A stretch of 64,000 bases of DNA, from positions 2,790,001 through 2,854,000 of the forward strand of contig OW818685.1 of NCBI GenBank assembly GCA_942493245.1. Reading direction: 5' to 3'. The position numbers were made by a program, and so were the translations under genes. The notes beneath the pieces were generated by a model. That model had not been told where the DNA came from. It did no database searches and saw only the letters and a program-made list of their open reading frames with translations. Within the stretch, counting starts at the first letter, position 1. Each line of letters starts with the position of its first letter. Shown piece by piece: positions 44,979-53,885 of the stretch. This stretch comes from DAOPYU01 sp942493245 (GTDB lineage Bacteria > Sumerlaeota > Sumerlaeia > UBA8349).

Positions 44979-45509
44979 ATGGGAGGTTTTCTTTTGGTCA
45001 GTCCGTTGTTGACACGCCCAGGGCTTTACGAACCGCACGGAGATGTCTCGACCCGTCTGTGGTTTTTGCTTCCCATGCGCCTGTTTGTGGGGTTGAGTTT
45101 CATTCTTTCGGCGCTGAACCAAGTGGAGAAATCCATGTTGTCGCAGCCGGAACTTTTCGATCAATTGATCCGCAGCTTGATCGAAACCCCTGATTATGCT
45201 TCCCCGCTTTTCAAGTCGTTCTATTACGCCGTAGTGGAACCCAACCTGGGTCTGGCCGTTTTTGCGCTCGTAGTCGGGAAGTTGCTGATCGGGTTGGCCA
45301 TCCTGACGGGCACATTGACCCGTCTGGCCTGCCTGCTGGGTCTTGTGTTGACCATGATGGCTATTTTTGCCTACCAAGTGCCTTTCTTTTCGGCACACCA
45401 TACTAATTCCTGCGGCGTCATGCTGCTGGTGCTGTTTCTCTCGGGCGCAGGCCGGGCCTATGGCGTGGACCATTATCTGCGTAACCGGTTGCCCTCCTGG
45501 ATGATCTGA
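44979..45509 (+). CDS. DoxX family membrane protein
   Basis: 176 residues with four predicted membrane helices (FLLPMRLFVGLSFILSAL, NLGLAVFALVVGKLLIGLAILTG, LACLLGLVLTMMAIFAYQV, SCGVMLLVLFLSGAGRAYG). The early RLFVGLSFILSALNQ and the C-terminal GAGRAYGVDHYL are typical of the DoxX/DoxD-like family. These are small membrane proteins tied to quinone-linked redox or oxidative-stress functions, often of unknown substrate. The start codon lacks a close ribosome-binding site, so a later start is possible. glmS follows after 199 bp. Confidence 0.82.
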   Translation: MGGFLLVSPLLTRPGLYEPHGDVSTRLWFLLPMRLFVGLSFILSALNQVEKSMLSQPELFDQLIRSLIETPDYASPLFKSFYYAVVEPNLGLAVFALVVGKLLIGLAILTGTLTRLACLLGLVLTMMAIFAYQVPFFSAHHTNSCGVMLLVLFLSGAGRAYGVDHYLRNRLPSWMI

Positions 45510-45708
45510 CGGATCTCTCGTCTGGATTTTTCAGGTTAAGAATGCGAATCCCGCCTGATCTGCGGGCTATCACGAACACGAGACGAGGGGTATTTTCCGG
45601 TCGCGAAAGCCTCCGGAAGAGGGGGTGGAAGGTTTTATCTCCATGCCTCTCATGCGATCCAGGAACTCGGCCTCTCTGCCGACGGGCCTCTGAAAGGAAA
45701 AAACACTC

Positions 45709-47535
45709 ATGTGTGGAATTGTGGGGATGGTTTCCCGTCAAAATGTCGCAGCCTACCTGCTGGAAGGTCTGAAACGTCTGGAATACCGGGGGTATGACTC
45801 GGCCGGTATTGCCGTGCTCGATCAGAACGAGTTCCATTGCGAGCGAGTCGTGGGGCGGGTTTCTCAGTTGGAATCGGTGGTGGGAGACGACTTTGAAGGC
45901 CATGTCGGAATCGCCCACACGCGCTGGGCCACGCATGGCGCGCCCACAGTGGTCAACGCCCACCCGCACTTCGATGAAAAACACCGCATCGCGCTGGCGC
46001 ACAACGGAATCATCGAGAACTACCTGGCTTTGCGCGAATACCTGAAGAAAAAAGGGTACAAGATCGTCTCCGAGACGGACTCGGAACTGATCGCGCATCT
46101 GATCGCCGACAATCTTGAGAACAATCTGCTGGCCGCCGTTCAACGGGCCGTCAAACACCTTCAGGGTACTTTCGGGCTGATCATCATCTGCAAAGACGAT
46201 CCCAACCGTCTCATCGCCGTGCGGAAAGGCAGTCCGGTGATCCTAGGACTCGGGGACGAACAATACTTCGTGGCTTCCGACATCAGCGCCTTTGTGGAGC
46301 ACACGCGTCATGTCGTCCACCTGCAGGATGGCGAAATGGCCGAACTGACTCCCACGGGCTACCGCACCATGACTTTCACCGACGTGACCACCGTTCGGGA
46401 ATACAATCAGGTGGACTGGGAGATCGAGGCGATCGAAAAGGGCGGCTACGACCATTTCATGCTCAAAGAAATCTTCGAGCAGCCTCAGGCCATCCGCAAC
46501 GCGCTGGCCGGCCGCGTGCGCAGCGAGGGGAAAATCGCCAAATTGGGCGGCATCGCCTCGCTGAGCGACGAGCAGTTGCGCGGCTTCAAGCGTATCGTTA
46601 TTTCCGCCTGCGGCACGGCCTGGCACGCCGGGATGGTCGGCGAATACATGATCGAAGAGCTGGCCCGCATCCCGGTCGAGGTCGAGTATGCCTCGGAGCT
46701 GCGGTACCGCAACGCGATTCTGAGTCGCGACGATTTGGCGGTTTTCATCAGCCAGTCGGGTGAAACGGCCGACACGCTGGCCGCGCTCCGGGAAGCCCGG
46801 GCCAAGGGCGCTCAGGTCATGGGCGTGTGTAACGTGGTGGGGTCCACCATCGCCCGCGAGGCGGGCATTGGTTCGTACACGCACGCCGGACCGGAAATCG
46901 GCGTGGCGTCCACCAAAGCGTTTACGACTCAGATGGCCGTACTCGCCACGCTGGCCCTGCAGATGGGGCGTCTGCGCGATCTGTCACCCGAGACCTACGA
47001 AACGGTGCTCGAAGACCTGATGCGGGTTCCCAGTCTGATCGAGCGCGCGCTGGAAACCAACTCCGAGGTCCAGAAACTGGTCCCACTTTTTGACAATTTT
47101 AAGAATTGCCTCTACCTGGGACGGGGGGTGAACTTCCCCATCGCGCTCGAAGGCGCCTTGAAACTCAAAGAAATCTCCTACATCCACGCCGAAGGGTATC
47201 CCGCCGCGGAGATGAAACACGGCCCCATCGCGCTCATCGAGCCGGGCATGCCGGTCGTTGTGATCGCCAACCAGGGGCCGGTGTACGACAAGGTGATGAC
47301 GAACATCGAGGAGATCCGTGCGCGTCAGGGCCGTGTGATCGCCATCGCGACCGAGGGAGACACCGACATCGCCCAGCGGGCCGACCATGTGATCTATGTG
47401 CCGCCGATCACGCCGCTGCTCTCCCCCTTCGTCACAGTGATCCCGCTTCAACTGCTCGCCTACCACATTGCGGCCGCCAAGGGATGCGACATTGACAAAC
47501 CGCGCAATCTGGCCAAGAGCGTGACGGTCGAGTGA
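45709..47535 (+). CDS. glmS: Glutamine-fructose-6-phosphate aminotransferase (isomerizing)
   Basis: 608 residues, full length. Makes glucosamine 6-phosphate for peptidoglycan and lipid A. N-terminal class II glutaminase with nucleophile Cys2 (MCGIVG), and HTRWATHG and NGIIENY motifs. Two SIS domains follow: ACGTAWHAG, ISQSGETADTLAALREA and ASTKAFTTQ in the first, GRGVNFPIALEGALKLKEISYIHAEGYPAAEMKHGPIAL in the second. The C-terminus DKPRNLAKSVTVE is canonical. AAAGGA precedes the ATG. No glmM or glmU is adjacent. The upstream leader was checked for a glmS ribozyme and not accepted. Confidence 0.98.
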   Translation: MCGIVGMVSRQNVAAYLLEGLKRLEYRGYDSAGIAVLDQNEFHCERVVGRVSQLESVVGDDFEGHVGIAHTRWATHGAPTVVNAHPHFDEKHRIALAHNGIIENYLALREYLKKKGYKIVSETDSELIAHLIADNLENNLLAAVQRAVKHLQGTFGLIIICKDDPNRLIAVRKGSPVILGLGDEQYFVASDISAFVEHTRHVVHLQDGEMAELTPTGYRTMTFTDVTTVREYNQVDWEIEAIEKGGYDHFMLKEIFEQPQAIRNALAGRVRSEGKIAKLGGIASLSDEQLRGFKRIVISACGTAWHAGMVGEYMIEELARIPVEVEYASELRYRNAILSRDDLAVFISQSGETADTLAALREARAKGAQVMGVCNVVGSTIAREAGIGSYTHAGPEIGVASTKAFTTQMAVLATLALQMGRLRDLSPETYETVLEDLMRVPSLIERALETNSEVQKLVPLFDNFKNCLYLGRGVNFPIALEGALKLKEISYIHAEGYPAAEMKHGPIALIEPGMPVVVIANQGPVYDKVMTNIEEIRARQGRVIAIATEGDTDIAQRADHVIYVPPITPLLSPFVTVIPLQLLAYHIAAAKGCDIDKPRNLAKSVTVE

Positions 47536-47624
47536 GGAAACAACCGGATTGAGGTCGGGAATCTCTCCCGGAAAAAGGGAGCGTTTCCGAGCCATTCTCA
47601 AAGAACGCCGGGAAACCAATAAAA

Positions 47625-47815
47625 TCGCGCAGAGGCGCAGGGGCGCGGAGAGAACCGATGGTCATGGCCACATGAGGCTCGGGAGTTTCTCTGCCCCCCT
47701 CTCTCGCAGAATTTACGCAAGCCGCAACTATTTCAAGTAACTGCCTTATTCGACCGCGAAAAGCGCGAAAGTCGCGAAAAAGAATGAATTTTCGCGACTT
47801 TCGCGTCTTTCGCGG
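47625..47815. repeat. Dispersed repeats including a 63-bp near-perfect hairpin (within the 47536-47993 gap)
   Basis: The 458-bp gap after glmS contains a CGCAGAGGCGCAGGGGCGCG unit (47627-47650), a CTCTCGCAGAATTTACGC unit near 47701 (related to 20553), and a long hairpin at 47753-47815. The hairpin core CGCGAAAGTCGCGAAAA / TTTTCGCGACTTTCGCG is perfect over 17 bp and extends imperfectly to about 28 bp on each side with ACCGCGAAAAG / TCTTTCGCGGT. No gene is supported here. The hairpin may end glmS transcription. Confidence 0.65.
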
Positions 47816-47993
47816 TTTCTTCTTTGGGTTGTGGCTTCGCTGCGTCAGGCTTTCAGTGCTTTCTTTGTGGCCAGCAAGCGTTTTGGCGAAGTGAATTCTA
47901 CAAGGTCGTAGTACGAAGACTCGGGAAAGGGGCCTGACTCTTCTCCGAGCCTTCGTCTCTATGACGCAGGAAACACGGATCGTCGGGAGAGGG

Positions 47994-50381
47994 TCATCGC
48001 AACCGATCCGCCTCATCGGATTTTTTCAACGGGATCACGATCTTTCCGGACTTGGGATCTCGGTATTGTTCGATCTCACCCAAAGAGAAAGCTATCCTGG
48101 CATATTGCGACGGGAGAAAAATTAAAGATCCCGTTGGCTTAGTAATGGAGAACTGGAATTCTCCTTTTGAGTCCGTGTAGAAGGTTTGTTCACTTGGAAT
48201 ATTGGCAAGGTCCTGTAATGCCCTCAAAATGGCATTCGTGTCATTAAATACAGTATAGCGAATCTCTATTCCCTCGATAGGTTGTTGTGTTTCCGCATCT
48301 ACAACCACCCCCTGCAATTGTTTCTGCCGGTCAAGAAAGAGATCGACTTGATTATCCGCTGGATTTTTCTCGATATTCTCCTGTATGGTTTTCTCAATAT
48401 AACCTTCCGCCCGGATGTTGATGGAGTAGGTTTTTCCAACAGAAAGATCGGCTTTGGAAAATGATCCATCTTGTGCACAGACCCTTAACTCCGTCTTAGG
48501 GATAACCCCATCACGACTCTCACCAACATGCCATCCTCGGAACCAATAATCTAGTATTGGTTGGCTTGTCTCCCCATCCGAAACCTGAATTTTTAACACT
48601 CCATCCGCTTTATCCTTGAGGACAATCTGGGGCTTTGAATCAATTGCCACCCGAACACCATCTACAGGTACATAACCGTTGGCTTCGACCTGCAGGGTTG
48701 CAGGACCAATGTAGCAGGAAACAGAAGCCCCAGAGTTCAGGACATAGTTGGGGCGAGGCAAATAATAATCCCGGTAACTGAGATCAACCTCGTTACCAGC
48801 GAGTTTATCCAAATCAGGGAGTGGAATCTCCGGCGATGGAAAGATTTCGACACAAGCGTTTTCTATCCGAAATTCACCGGAAGTATTCGCAACCACACTT
48901 GATCGACAACATTTTGAGATAGCGGTTACAATGGCACCAGGCACCGGTTCACCAGATTCATCGACAACAGTTCCTTCGACTGAGACAAAATCATGATTAT
49001 CTTTCTTGTGTTGAGGCTTATTTCCAATCCTATTTACAACTCGCACGATCACCTCAACCGTTTTTTCAACCTCGGGAACGAATGTTGGAATGTCGGTTTT
49101 TACTAGTCCTATTCTCTCATCTCCAATTGGAACCAGAGCACTTGCATAATCTCCAATTGGGATGACACTCCATTTTACCTTGGTTTTGAGCCCGTCTAAC
49201 ACTGCGCATCCCGTTGAATCGCTGATAGCCTCTATTGTGGCCTCTCCTCGTACTTTCAGTGGAACATTGGCAATGGGTTTTCCATCCTTCCCCCCAACGG
49301 TCGTGATTCGCACCTGCCCCCCTTTGTCCAAGAAAAAGGGAACTGTGTTGAGAGTACCCTCCGGTGTAATCTCCATTGGAGAAGATTCATCAGCATACCC
49401 TTCCGCGCGGGCAAAAACTTCGATCCGGCCAAGGGGAAGTCCTTTGACCTCGCAAAACCCTGCCGAGTCCGCCGTGGCGGAACGGGAAAGTTCTCCCGAA
49501 AACTTCACTTCGACCGTTGCGCCGGGGATCGGCTTGAGGGTGGTCTTATCGCTCACGAGCGCCGTGAGCGACGCTCCCTGTTCCAGGTAAAGATCGAACG
49601 GCCCGCTTCGTTCCCCCGGTTTTCCCATGACGGGGAGTTTCGACTCGACCGTGACCTGATCCTCCCACTGTCCCCACAAATAAACGATATTTTCAGGTAG
49701 AGAAGCGATCGTGTAATGGCCCTCCGCGTCGCATGTCGCCGTGGCGGATGGATTCGACTGGCCAAACGATCCCGAAAGCGCCGACACAGCCGACACCATT
49801 GCCCCCGCTGCTGGGACGAACTTTCCCGCCGCGTCGCGCCGGTAAACCGTCCCGAAATAGCCATAGGCCCGCTGCATGTTTAGAGTCAGAGTTCGAGTTG
49901 TAGAAACGGTCTGGTTCCGGATAAAAAGGGAAACCGCCCCCGTGTGTTCGGCCCTGACCTGACAGTGGAGCGTCCCGGTTGTCGCCAGATCGGGCGGGCA
50001 TTCTAGGGACAGGGTACCCGTCTTGTCGGTCAGGCCGGTGAGGGAGATCGCGGGTTGAGCGGTTTCTTTCTTCTGGGTTTTCCCGTTCGGTTCCGGGATC
50101 AGGGTGACCGTCGCCCCCTCGACCGGCAGGTTCGTGTCGAGCCACATCACCCGGATCTGGAAAGCGCGACTCTTCTTTTCGTCGGCAGGAACCACCGGTT
50201 GCGTCGCGGACGGGACCTCCTCGACCGGTTCCCCGGAGGGGACAACCTTCAACGGCTCAGCCGATGGAGCCGCCTCCACCCGATGGGGCGCACGATCCCT
50301 TCCGCGGGTCAGAAGTCCGTACCCAACAAGTCCGGCCAGCAACACCGCACAGAACGCAATCCCCCACCCCTTCCGGTTCAT
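47994..50381 (-). CDS. Large membrane-anchored protein of carboxypeptidase-regulatory-like domains
   Basis: 795 residues. ATG at 50381 after AAAGGA. One N-terminal membrane anchor (AFCAVLLAGLVGYGLL), a Pro/Glu/Val-rich linker, then many small beta-sandwich modules with carboxypeptidase-regulatory-like signatures. Examples are VEGATVTLIPE, DAEGHYTIASLPENI, PIPGATVEVKFSG, DSAGFCEVKGLPLGRIEVFARAEGYADES, VEGTVVDESGEPVPGAIVTAIS and LQGVVVDAETQQPIEGIEIRY. No enzyme domain is seen. The C-terminal half (48100-49400) is clearly less GC-rich than the N-terminal part and the neighbours, suggesting mosaic origin. It is probably periplasmic or surface-exposed. Possible functions are binding or structural; nothing more is supported. 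Confidence 0.8.
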   Translation of the reverse strand: MNRKGWGIAFCAVLLAGLVGYGLLTRGRDRAPHRVEAAPSAEPLKVVPSGEPVEEVPSATQPVVPADEKKSRAFQIRVMWLDTNLPVEGATVTLIPEPNGKTQKKETAQPAISLTGLTDKTGTLSLECPPDLATTGTLHCQVRAEHTGAVSLFIRNQTVSTTRTLTLNMQRAYGYFGTVYRRDAAGKFVPAAGAMVSAVSALSGSFGQSNPSATATCDAEGHYTIASLPENIVYLWGQWEDQVTVESKLPVMGKPGERSGPFDLYLEQGASLTALVSDKTTLKPIPGATVEVKFSGELSRSATADSAGFCEVKGLPLGRIEVFARAEGYADESSPMEITPEGTLNTVPFFLDKGGQVRITTVGGKDGKPIANVPLKVRGEATIEAISDSTGCAVLDGLKTKVKWSVIPIGDYASALVPIGDERIGLVKTDIPTFVPEVEKTVEVIVRVVNRIGNKPQHKKDNHDFVSVEGTVVDESGEPVPGAIVTAISKCCRSSVVANTSGEFRIENACVEIFPSPEIPLPDLDKLAGNEVDLSYRDYYLPRPNYVLNSGASVSCYIGPATLQVEANGYVPVDGVRVAIDSKPQIVLKDKADGVLKIQVSDGETSQPILDYWFRGWHVGESRDGVIPKTELRVCAQDGSFSKADLSVGKTYSINIRAEGYIEKTIQENIEKNPADNQVDLFLDRQKQLQGVVVDAETQQPIEGIEIRYTVFNDTNAILRALQDLANIPSEQTFYTDSKGEFQFSITKPTGSLIFLPSQYARIAFSLGEIEQYRDPKSGKIVIPLKKSDEADRLR

Positions 50382-50638
50382 ACCGGTCCATCCTTTCCTC
50401 TCAGAAGTCAGTCTTCAGGAACAACTTTCTTGAAATGAGAGCGTGTCCTGTCCCAACACACCCCATACAGGCAGCAACCGCAGCTCCTGCTAAAATAAGA
50501 ACACAACCCGTCTGGAGTCAAGAAATAAAGAACAGAACCTTTTGCAAAAGTCGTTGAATGGCTCAATTTTCGGTGAGCATTGAGGAAATATCCTTCTCTG
50601 ATTTTGCGACTCAAACCTCCCGGCGCTAGATCCCCTTT

Positions 50639-50757
50639 TGTCATCCCCGCAAACACGAGGCCCCAGCGGAACGCGAACGGGAAAGCAGGGGAAAATTCAG
50701 GGGAAACGCAATCAACCGACCACCCCGGATCTGGGTTCCCGCTTTCGCGGGAATGAC
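50639..50757. repeat. Intergenic repeat with TTCCCGCTTTCGCGGGAA motif
   Basis: GGTTCCCGCTTTCGCGGGAA with TGAC following at 50734-50757 is an inverted repeat (TTCCCGC / GCGGGAA). The partner-like GTCATCCCCGC block is at about 50639. Such units are dispersed in many bacterial genomes. It lies in the 565-bp gap 50382-50946, which contains no supported gene. Confidence 0.6.
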
Positions 50758-50795
50758 TAAAAATGGAATTGCGTCCAGACCCGAATGTAAAAAAA

Positions 50796-50845
50796 CCCCA
50801 GGCTACAATGATTCCACGCCCTTGGCGCTCAACTGCCATTATTGG
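50796..50845 (-). repeat. Intergenic repeat module B, partial copy
   Basis: CCCCAGGCTACAAT, then TTGGCGCTCAACTGC, aligns with 60095-60143 in the same orientation and with 37144-37195 in reverse complement. Only the half carrying these blocks is present. Confidence 0.6.
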
Positions 50846-50869
50846 GAGAAACGAATTCACTAACCCTAT

Positions 50870-50909
50870 AAAACGATTGAACCCGGCCCACAGGGACCGG
50901 GTTCAATCG
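50870..50909 (-). terminator. Terminator of the Tyr/Gly-rich protein gene (stem usable on both strands)
   Basis: A perfect 13-bp stem, CGATTGAACCCGG / CCGGGTTCAATCG (50874-50886 and 50897-50909), has a 10-base loop. On the minus strand it is followed by TTTTATA, 37 bp after the stop of the 50947-52566 gene. Confidence 0.85.
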
Positions 50910-50946
50910 TTTCTGAGACTTCATTCGTTTCGGGACTCCCGCACTC

Positions 50947-52566
50947 TCAGTCGTCTATGTACGTGAAGCCGAGGGAGAATCCGGAGTAGGCCGGTCCGTA
51001 GAACCAGGGCGTGGGTTCGTAGTAAACGCCTTCGTACCACGGGGCGGAGTAGTAGTCCACACTGGAATAGGCCGGCTCGTAGTAGGTCGCCGTCCGATAC
51101 AGGGGCCGGTAGGCGGTGTAGGCGTACGGACCACCGTAGAAGTACGTGTAGTTCGTCGTGTAGGGCCAGCCGTAGTAGTAGTTATAGTTCACGACTGGCG
51201 ACGCATAAACCGGGAAAGCCGGGGCGCCACACCAGTAGGAGAGGGAATTATAACCCCCGTAGCCTCCGTAACCGCCCGAGAATCCCCAACTCCCGAAGCC
51301 CAGACAGGTGGAAAAGCTCCATTTGGGCTGGTGGTGGTAGTACTCGTGCCAGTAGTCGTGCCAGTAGTCGTCCATGTCGTCGTAGTCATGGTAGGGAGCA
51401 TTGTGCCCTCCGCCATTTCCACCTCCATGACCTCCTCCATGCCCCCCGCCGTTCTTATAATTCCTGGCAGGCACCTCGCGCATGGCCGCGGTTGTCGGGA
51501 TGTCCTTGCGGGACGTGCGCTCCACGATTCTATTGTTGAAGGGGTTCCCACGGTCGGCCCTTGAAGACCCAGGCTCGACCTGGGTGCCCGGGTCGCGACG
51601 CCCCGTGAATCCACCCGTGTCGCGGCCAGGCGTACGCTTGGAGTCCGTCACACCCCCTTCCGGGGCTTTGCGGTCACGTTCGAACACGCTGCTCGACGGA
51701 ACGCGACTCTTTTCTCCTGGCTTTGTGGGAGAGGTCTCGCCACGCTTCGAGGAATCGGTTTCCCCACGTTCCGAACCGGGACGGTCTTTTTGCGTCGGCG
51801 AGTCTTTACGATCGGGGACACGGCTCACGTCGCCCGGCTTGTTGCCACCCGTATCCCGGGAAGTTCCTCCAGGGATCGTTTCGCCCCGTTTTCCATCGGG
51901 AATCCGGCCCACTTCTCCCGGCTTGCGGTCGCCCGTGTTGCGGGACGTGGAATCGGGTGTCCGATCGCGTTCGGAACTCGGGGGACGGTTGACCACCCCA
52001 CCCGAACGGTCCTCACCGCGCTGCGGCGGCAGAGTGACGCCACCAGATCGTTCATCGCTGCCGCTGCCCGGCGCCCCGCGACCCACATTTCCGGAAGACG
52101 GAGGCGTCTCGCTCCCTCTCTGGGGCGATCTGGGCGTTTCAATGCGCCCGGAACCTTCACTGCGGGAAGGAGACGTCACCACACGATCACCACCACGGGG
52201 CGCGGCAGGAGCAGAAGCGCGGTCCCGAACCACCGGAGGAGCGCTCGGACGGGACGACACCCGCGGCTCCGACTGCGTAATCACCTGGGGGTTACTGGGA
52301 CGCGAGACCCGTGGGGGCGCGCTGACCCGGGGTGAACTGGGCATGCTGACCCGAGGTGAACTGGGTGCGGTCATCCGAGGGGCACTTCTGGGCGCGCTGG
52401 CCTGGGAACGAGCGGGACTGGAAACACGCGCCCCGCCTCCCGACGCCGCAGAGCGTCCGCTTGAGGAACCGGAAGAACGCTCCGGCTCCGCCATCACACT
52501 ACTGACAATCAGGGCCGATCCCAACAGAATCGGCGCCATCCGAAGCATTCGTTTGAATTTTAACAT
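50947..52566 (-). CDS. Secreted low-complexity protein: Ser/Arg/Pro-rich half and Gly/His/Tyr-rich half
   Basis: 539 residues from the ATG at 52566 with AAGGAAGGG upstream; a longer frame of 608 residues starts upstream of the promoter and is rejected. Signal peptide (APILLGSALIVSSVMAE). Residues about 22-330 are Ser/Arg/Pro/Gly/Asp-rich with short repeats such as SSPRVSMP, SSPRVSAP, GGD/GDR and KPGEVSRVP-like units, and should be disordered. GGGHGGGHGGGNGGG then leads into a Tyr/Asp/His/Trp-rich segment (YHDYDDMDDYWHDYWHEYYHH). The C-terminus is Tyr/Gly/Ala/Pro-rich (for example GGYGGYGGYN and YEPAYSSVDYYSAPW). No known domain. A surface-coat, adhesive or metal-binding matrix protein is plausible. 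Confidence 0.75.
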   Translation of the reverse strand: MLKFKRMLRMAPILLGSALIVSSVMAEPERSSGSSSGRSAASGGGARVSSPARSQASAPRSAPRMTAPSSPRVSMPSSPRVSAPPRVSRPSNPQVITQSEPRVSSRPSAPPVVRDRASAPAAPRGGDRVVTSPSRSEGSGRIETPRSPQRGSETPPSSGNVGRGAPGSGSDERSGGVTLPPQRGEDRSGGVVNRPPSSERDRTPDSTSRNTGDRKPGEVGRIPDGKRGETIPGGTSRDTGGNKPGDVSRVPDRKDSPTQKDRPGSERGETDSSKRGETSPTKPGEKSRVPSSSVFERDRKAPEGGVTDSKRTPGRDTGGFTGRRDPGTQVEPGSSRADRGNPFNNRIVERTSRKDIPTTAAMREVPARNYKNGGGHGGGHGGGNGGGHNAPYHDYDDMDDYWHDYWHEYYHHQPKWSFSTCLGFGSWGFSGGYGGYGGYNSLSYWCGAPAFPVYASPVVNYNYYYGWPYTTNYTYFYGGPYAYTAYRPLYRTATYYEPAYSSVDYYSAPWYEGVYYEPTPWFYGPAYSGFSLGFTYIDD

Positions 52567-52615
52567 GGCCTTGATCCCTTCCTTCAGAATCTTCGATCTC
52601 ACGACTCCTGGTTCT

Positions 52616-52644
52616 ATTGTACCGAGGAAAGTGACTCTGCGCAA
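52616..52644 (-). promoter_or_regulatory. Putative sigma70 promoter of the Tyr/Gly-rich protein gene
   Basis: On the minus strand TTGCGC (52644-52639) and TACAAT (52621-52616) are 17 bp apart, about 50 bases before the ATG at 52566. This supports the shorter start. Confidence 0.55.
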
Positions 52645-52847
52645 GACCGATTGGTTCAGTGCTACCAGAGTCACTCGTGAGACGCATCCGGATTCCGCCC
52701 CGCCCGGCCGGGTGTTTGAGGCGAAACCCTGGAGAGCCTCTTCCGGCTCTCTCTTCCTAAATACATCAGACACGCGCCTGAAAGAAATGTTCCGGGAAAA
52801 GAAGCGGGGAAAAAAGAAAGACGCATAAAGGGGGAAGGAAAGGAAAA

Positions 52848-53675
52848 TCAGATCGAAACGATGGCAATGCCCGCTTCCTGCGCCAGTTGAACCGCCTCTT
52901 CACGGTCGAAAAAGAGGGTCTCGTTTGCCATGACCGCCAAGGCGCCCCCGCCCGCCTGCTGGAGGGTGCGCACGGTGTCGGGACCAATGACCGGGATATC
53001 AAAGCGGGAATCCTGATGGGGCTTGCAGACCTTGATGACCACATTGCCGCCCCCGCTGATGCGGCCGGCGCGCAGGATGGTCTCGTCGGTGCCGTCCAAC
53101 CCCTCGACGGCCACCACGGCAAGATCCTTGACCACCACGGTCTGCCCGATGTCCATGCCGGCAATCTCGCGGGCCAGGGGGAACCCGAATTTGATGTCTT
53201 TCTTTTCGGTTCGGGTCAGAGCGCGCCTGGGAGTGAGCAGCCCTCTCTCGGGCATACAGTTCTTGAGCAGGAACGACTGGTCGAGCATCTGGATGCCATC
53301 GTGGGCCAGTTCATCACTCACGGTGCCGAGAATTCCATCCGCACGGCGGGTGACCATACGGGCCAGCACCCGCAGGCTCCGCTTGTCGAACCCGCGGTAG
53401 CGCCAGATCATATTGTGGGCCATGCGGCCTCCCATGACAACGTAGCGAATGCCGTCGGCATGGCAGTGCTCGATGAAGCGCGAGAGGGCTTCTCCAAGTT
53501 CGAGCCAGTAAATCCGCTCGACCTGATTGGCCAATTCGGGGGAGGTGACGCCATTGATGGCGAAGACCGTGACGGGAATGGAAAGTTCCCGCGCGGACTG
53601 GATCAGGAGAAACGGAAAGCGTCCCCCTCCGGCGATCAGGGCAAGATGGTTGATTTCTCGAATATCGGGGTTCAT
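52848..53675 (-). CDS. lpxI: UDP-2,3-diacylglucosamine diphosphatase LpxI
   Basis: 275 residues from the ATG at 53675. Hydrolyses UDP-2,3-diacylglucosamine to lipid X, the fourth lipid A step, in organisms lacking LpxH. Family features (formerly DUF1009) are LALIAGGGRFPFLLIQSARE at the start, YVVMGGRM, DGILGTVSDELAHDGIQMLDQSFLLKNCMPERGLLTPR, GMDIGQTVVVKDLAVVAVEGLDGTDETI and GGNVVIKVCKPHQDSRFDIPVIGPDTV. The length fits (about 280). The start has only a weak ribosome-binding site. The usual lpxA/lpxB neighbours are missing; lpxA is at 1584. It lies downstream of hppA, separated by a terminator. Confidence 0.94.
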   Translation of the reverse strand: MNPDIREINHLALIAGGGRFPFLLIQSARELSIPVTVFAINGVTSPELANQVERIYWLELGEALSRFIEHCHADGIRYVVMGGRMAHNMIWRYRGFDKRSLRVLARMVTRRADGILGTVSDELAHDGIQMLDQSFLLKNCMPERGLLTPRRALTRTEKKDIKFGFPLAREIAGMDIGQTVVVKDLAVVAVEGLDGTDETILRAGRISGGGNVVIKVCKPHQDSRFDIPVIGPDTVRTLQQAGGGALAVMANETLFFDREEAVQLAQEAGIAIVSI

Positions 53676-53796
53676 GTGCCAAGGACTTTCAACAGCCGCA
53701 CAAGATATATGACAGGTAACAGATCGGGACGGCATTGGCAAGCATAATCTGGCGTAAAATCAGGGTTTTGTGCATTCCGTCCCCCGGTGGGGATAC

Positions 53797-53836
53797 AAAA
53801 AAAGGCGCGGGACCAGAGGTTTCCCGGTCCCGCGCC
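53797..53836 (-). terminator. Rho-independent terminator of hppA
   Basis: Stem GGCGCGGGACC / GGTCCCGCGCC (11 bp; 53804-53814 and 53826-53836), 11-base loop, then seven T residues on the minus strand (53803-53797). It follows the hppA stop by about 50 bp. Confidence 0.9.
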
Positions 53837-53885
53837 ATGTCACTTTTTCCTCACCCCGCGCCGCTTGGAGCGGAGTAAGAAGAGA

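Noticed and set aside
45510..45708. Possible glmS ribozyme in the glmS leader (GACGAGG, GGTTTTATC and ATGCCTC pieces)
   Set aside because: The pieces are in the wrong order and the required GCGCC cleavage-site element and pseudoknot pairing could not be found; the likeness appears to be chance.
51482..52828. 448-codon plus-strand frame, Arg/Ser/Pro/Gly-rich
   Set aside because: Opposite strand of the low-complexity secreted protein, which has promoter, ribosome-binding site, signal peptide and terminator on the minus strand.
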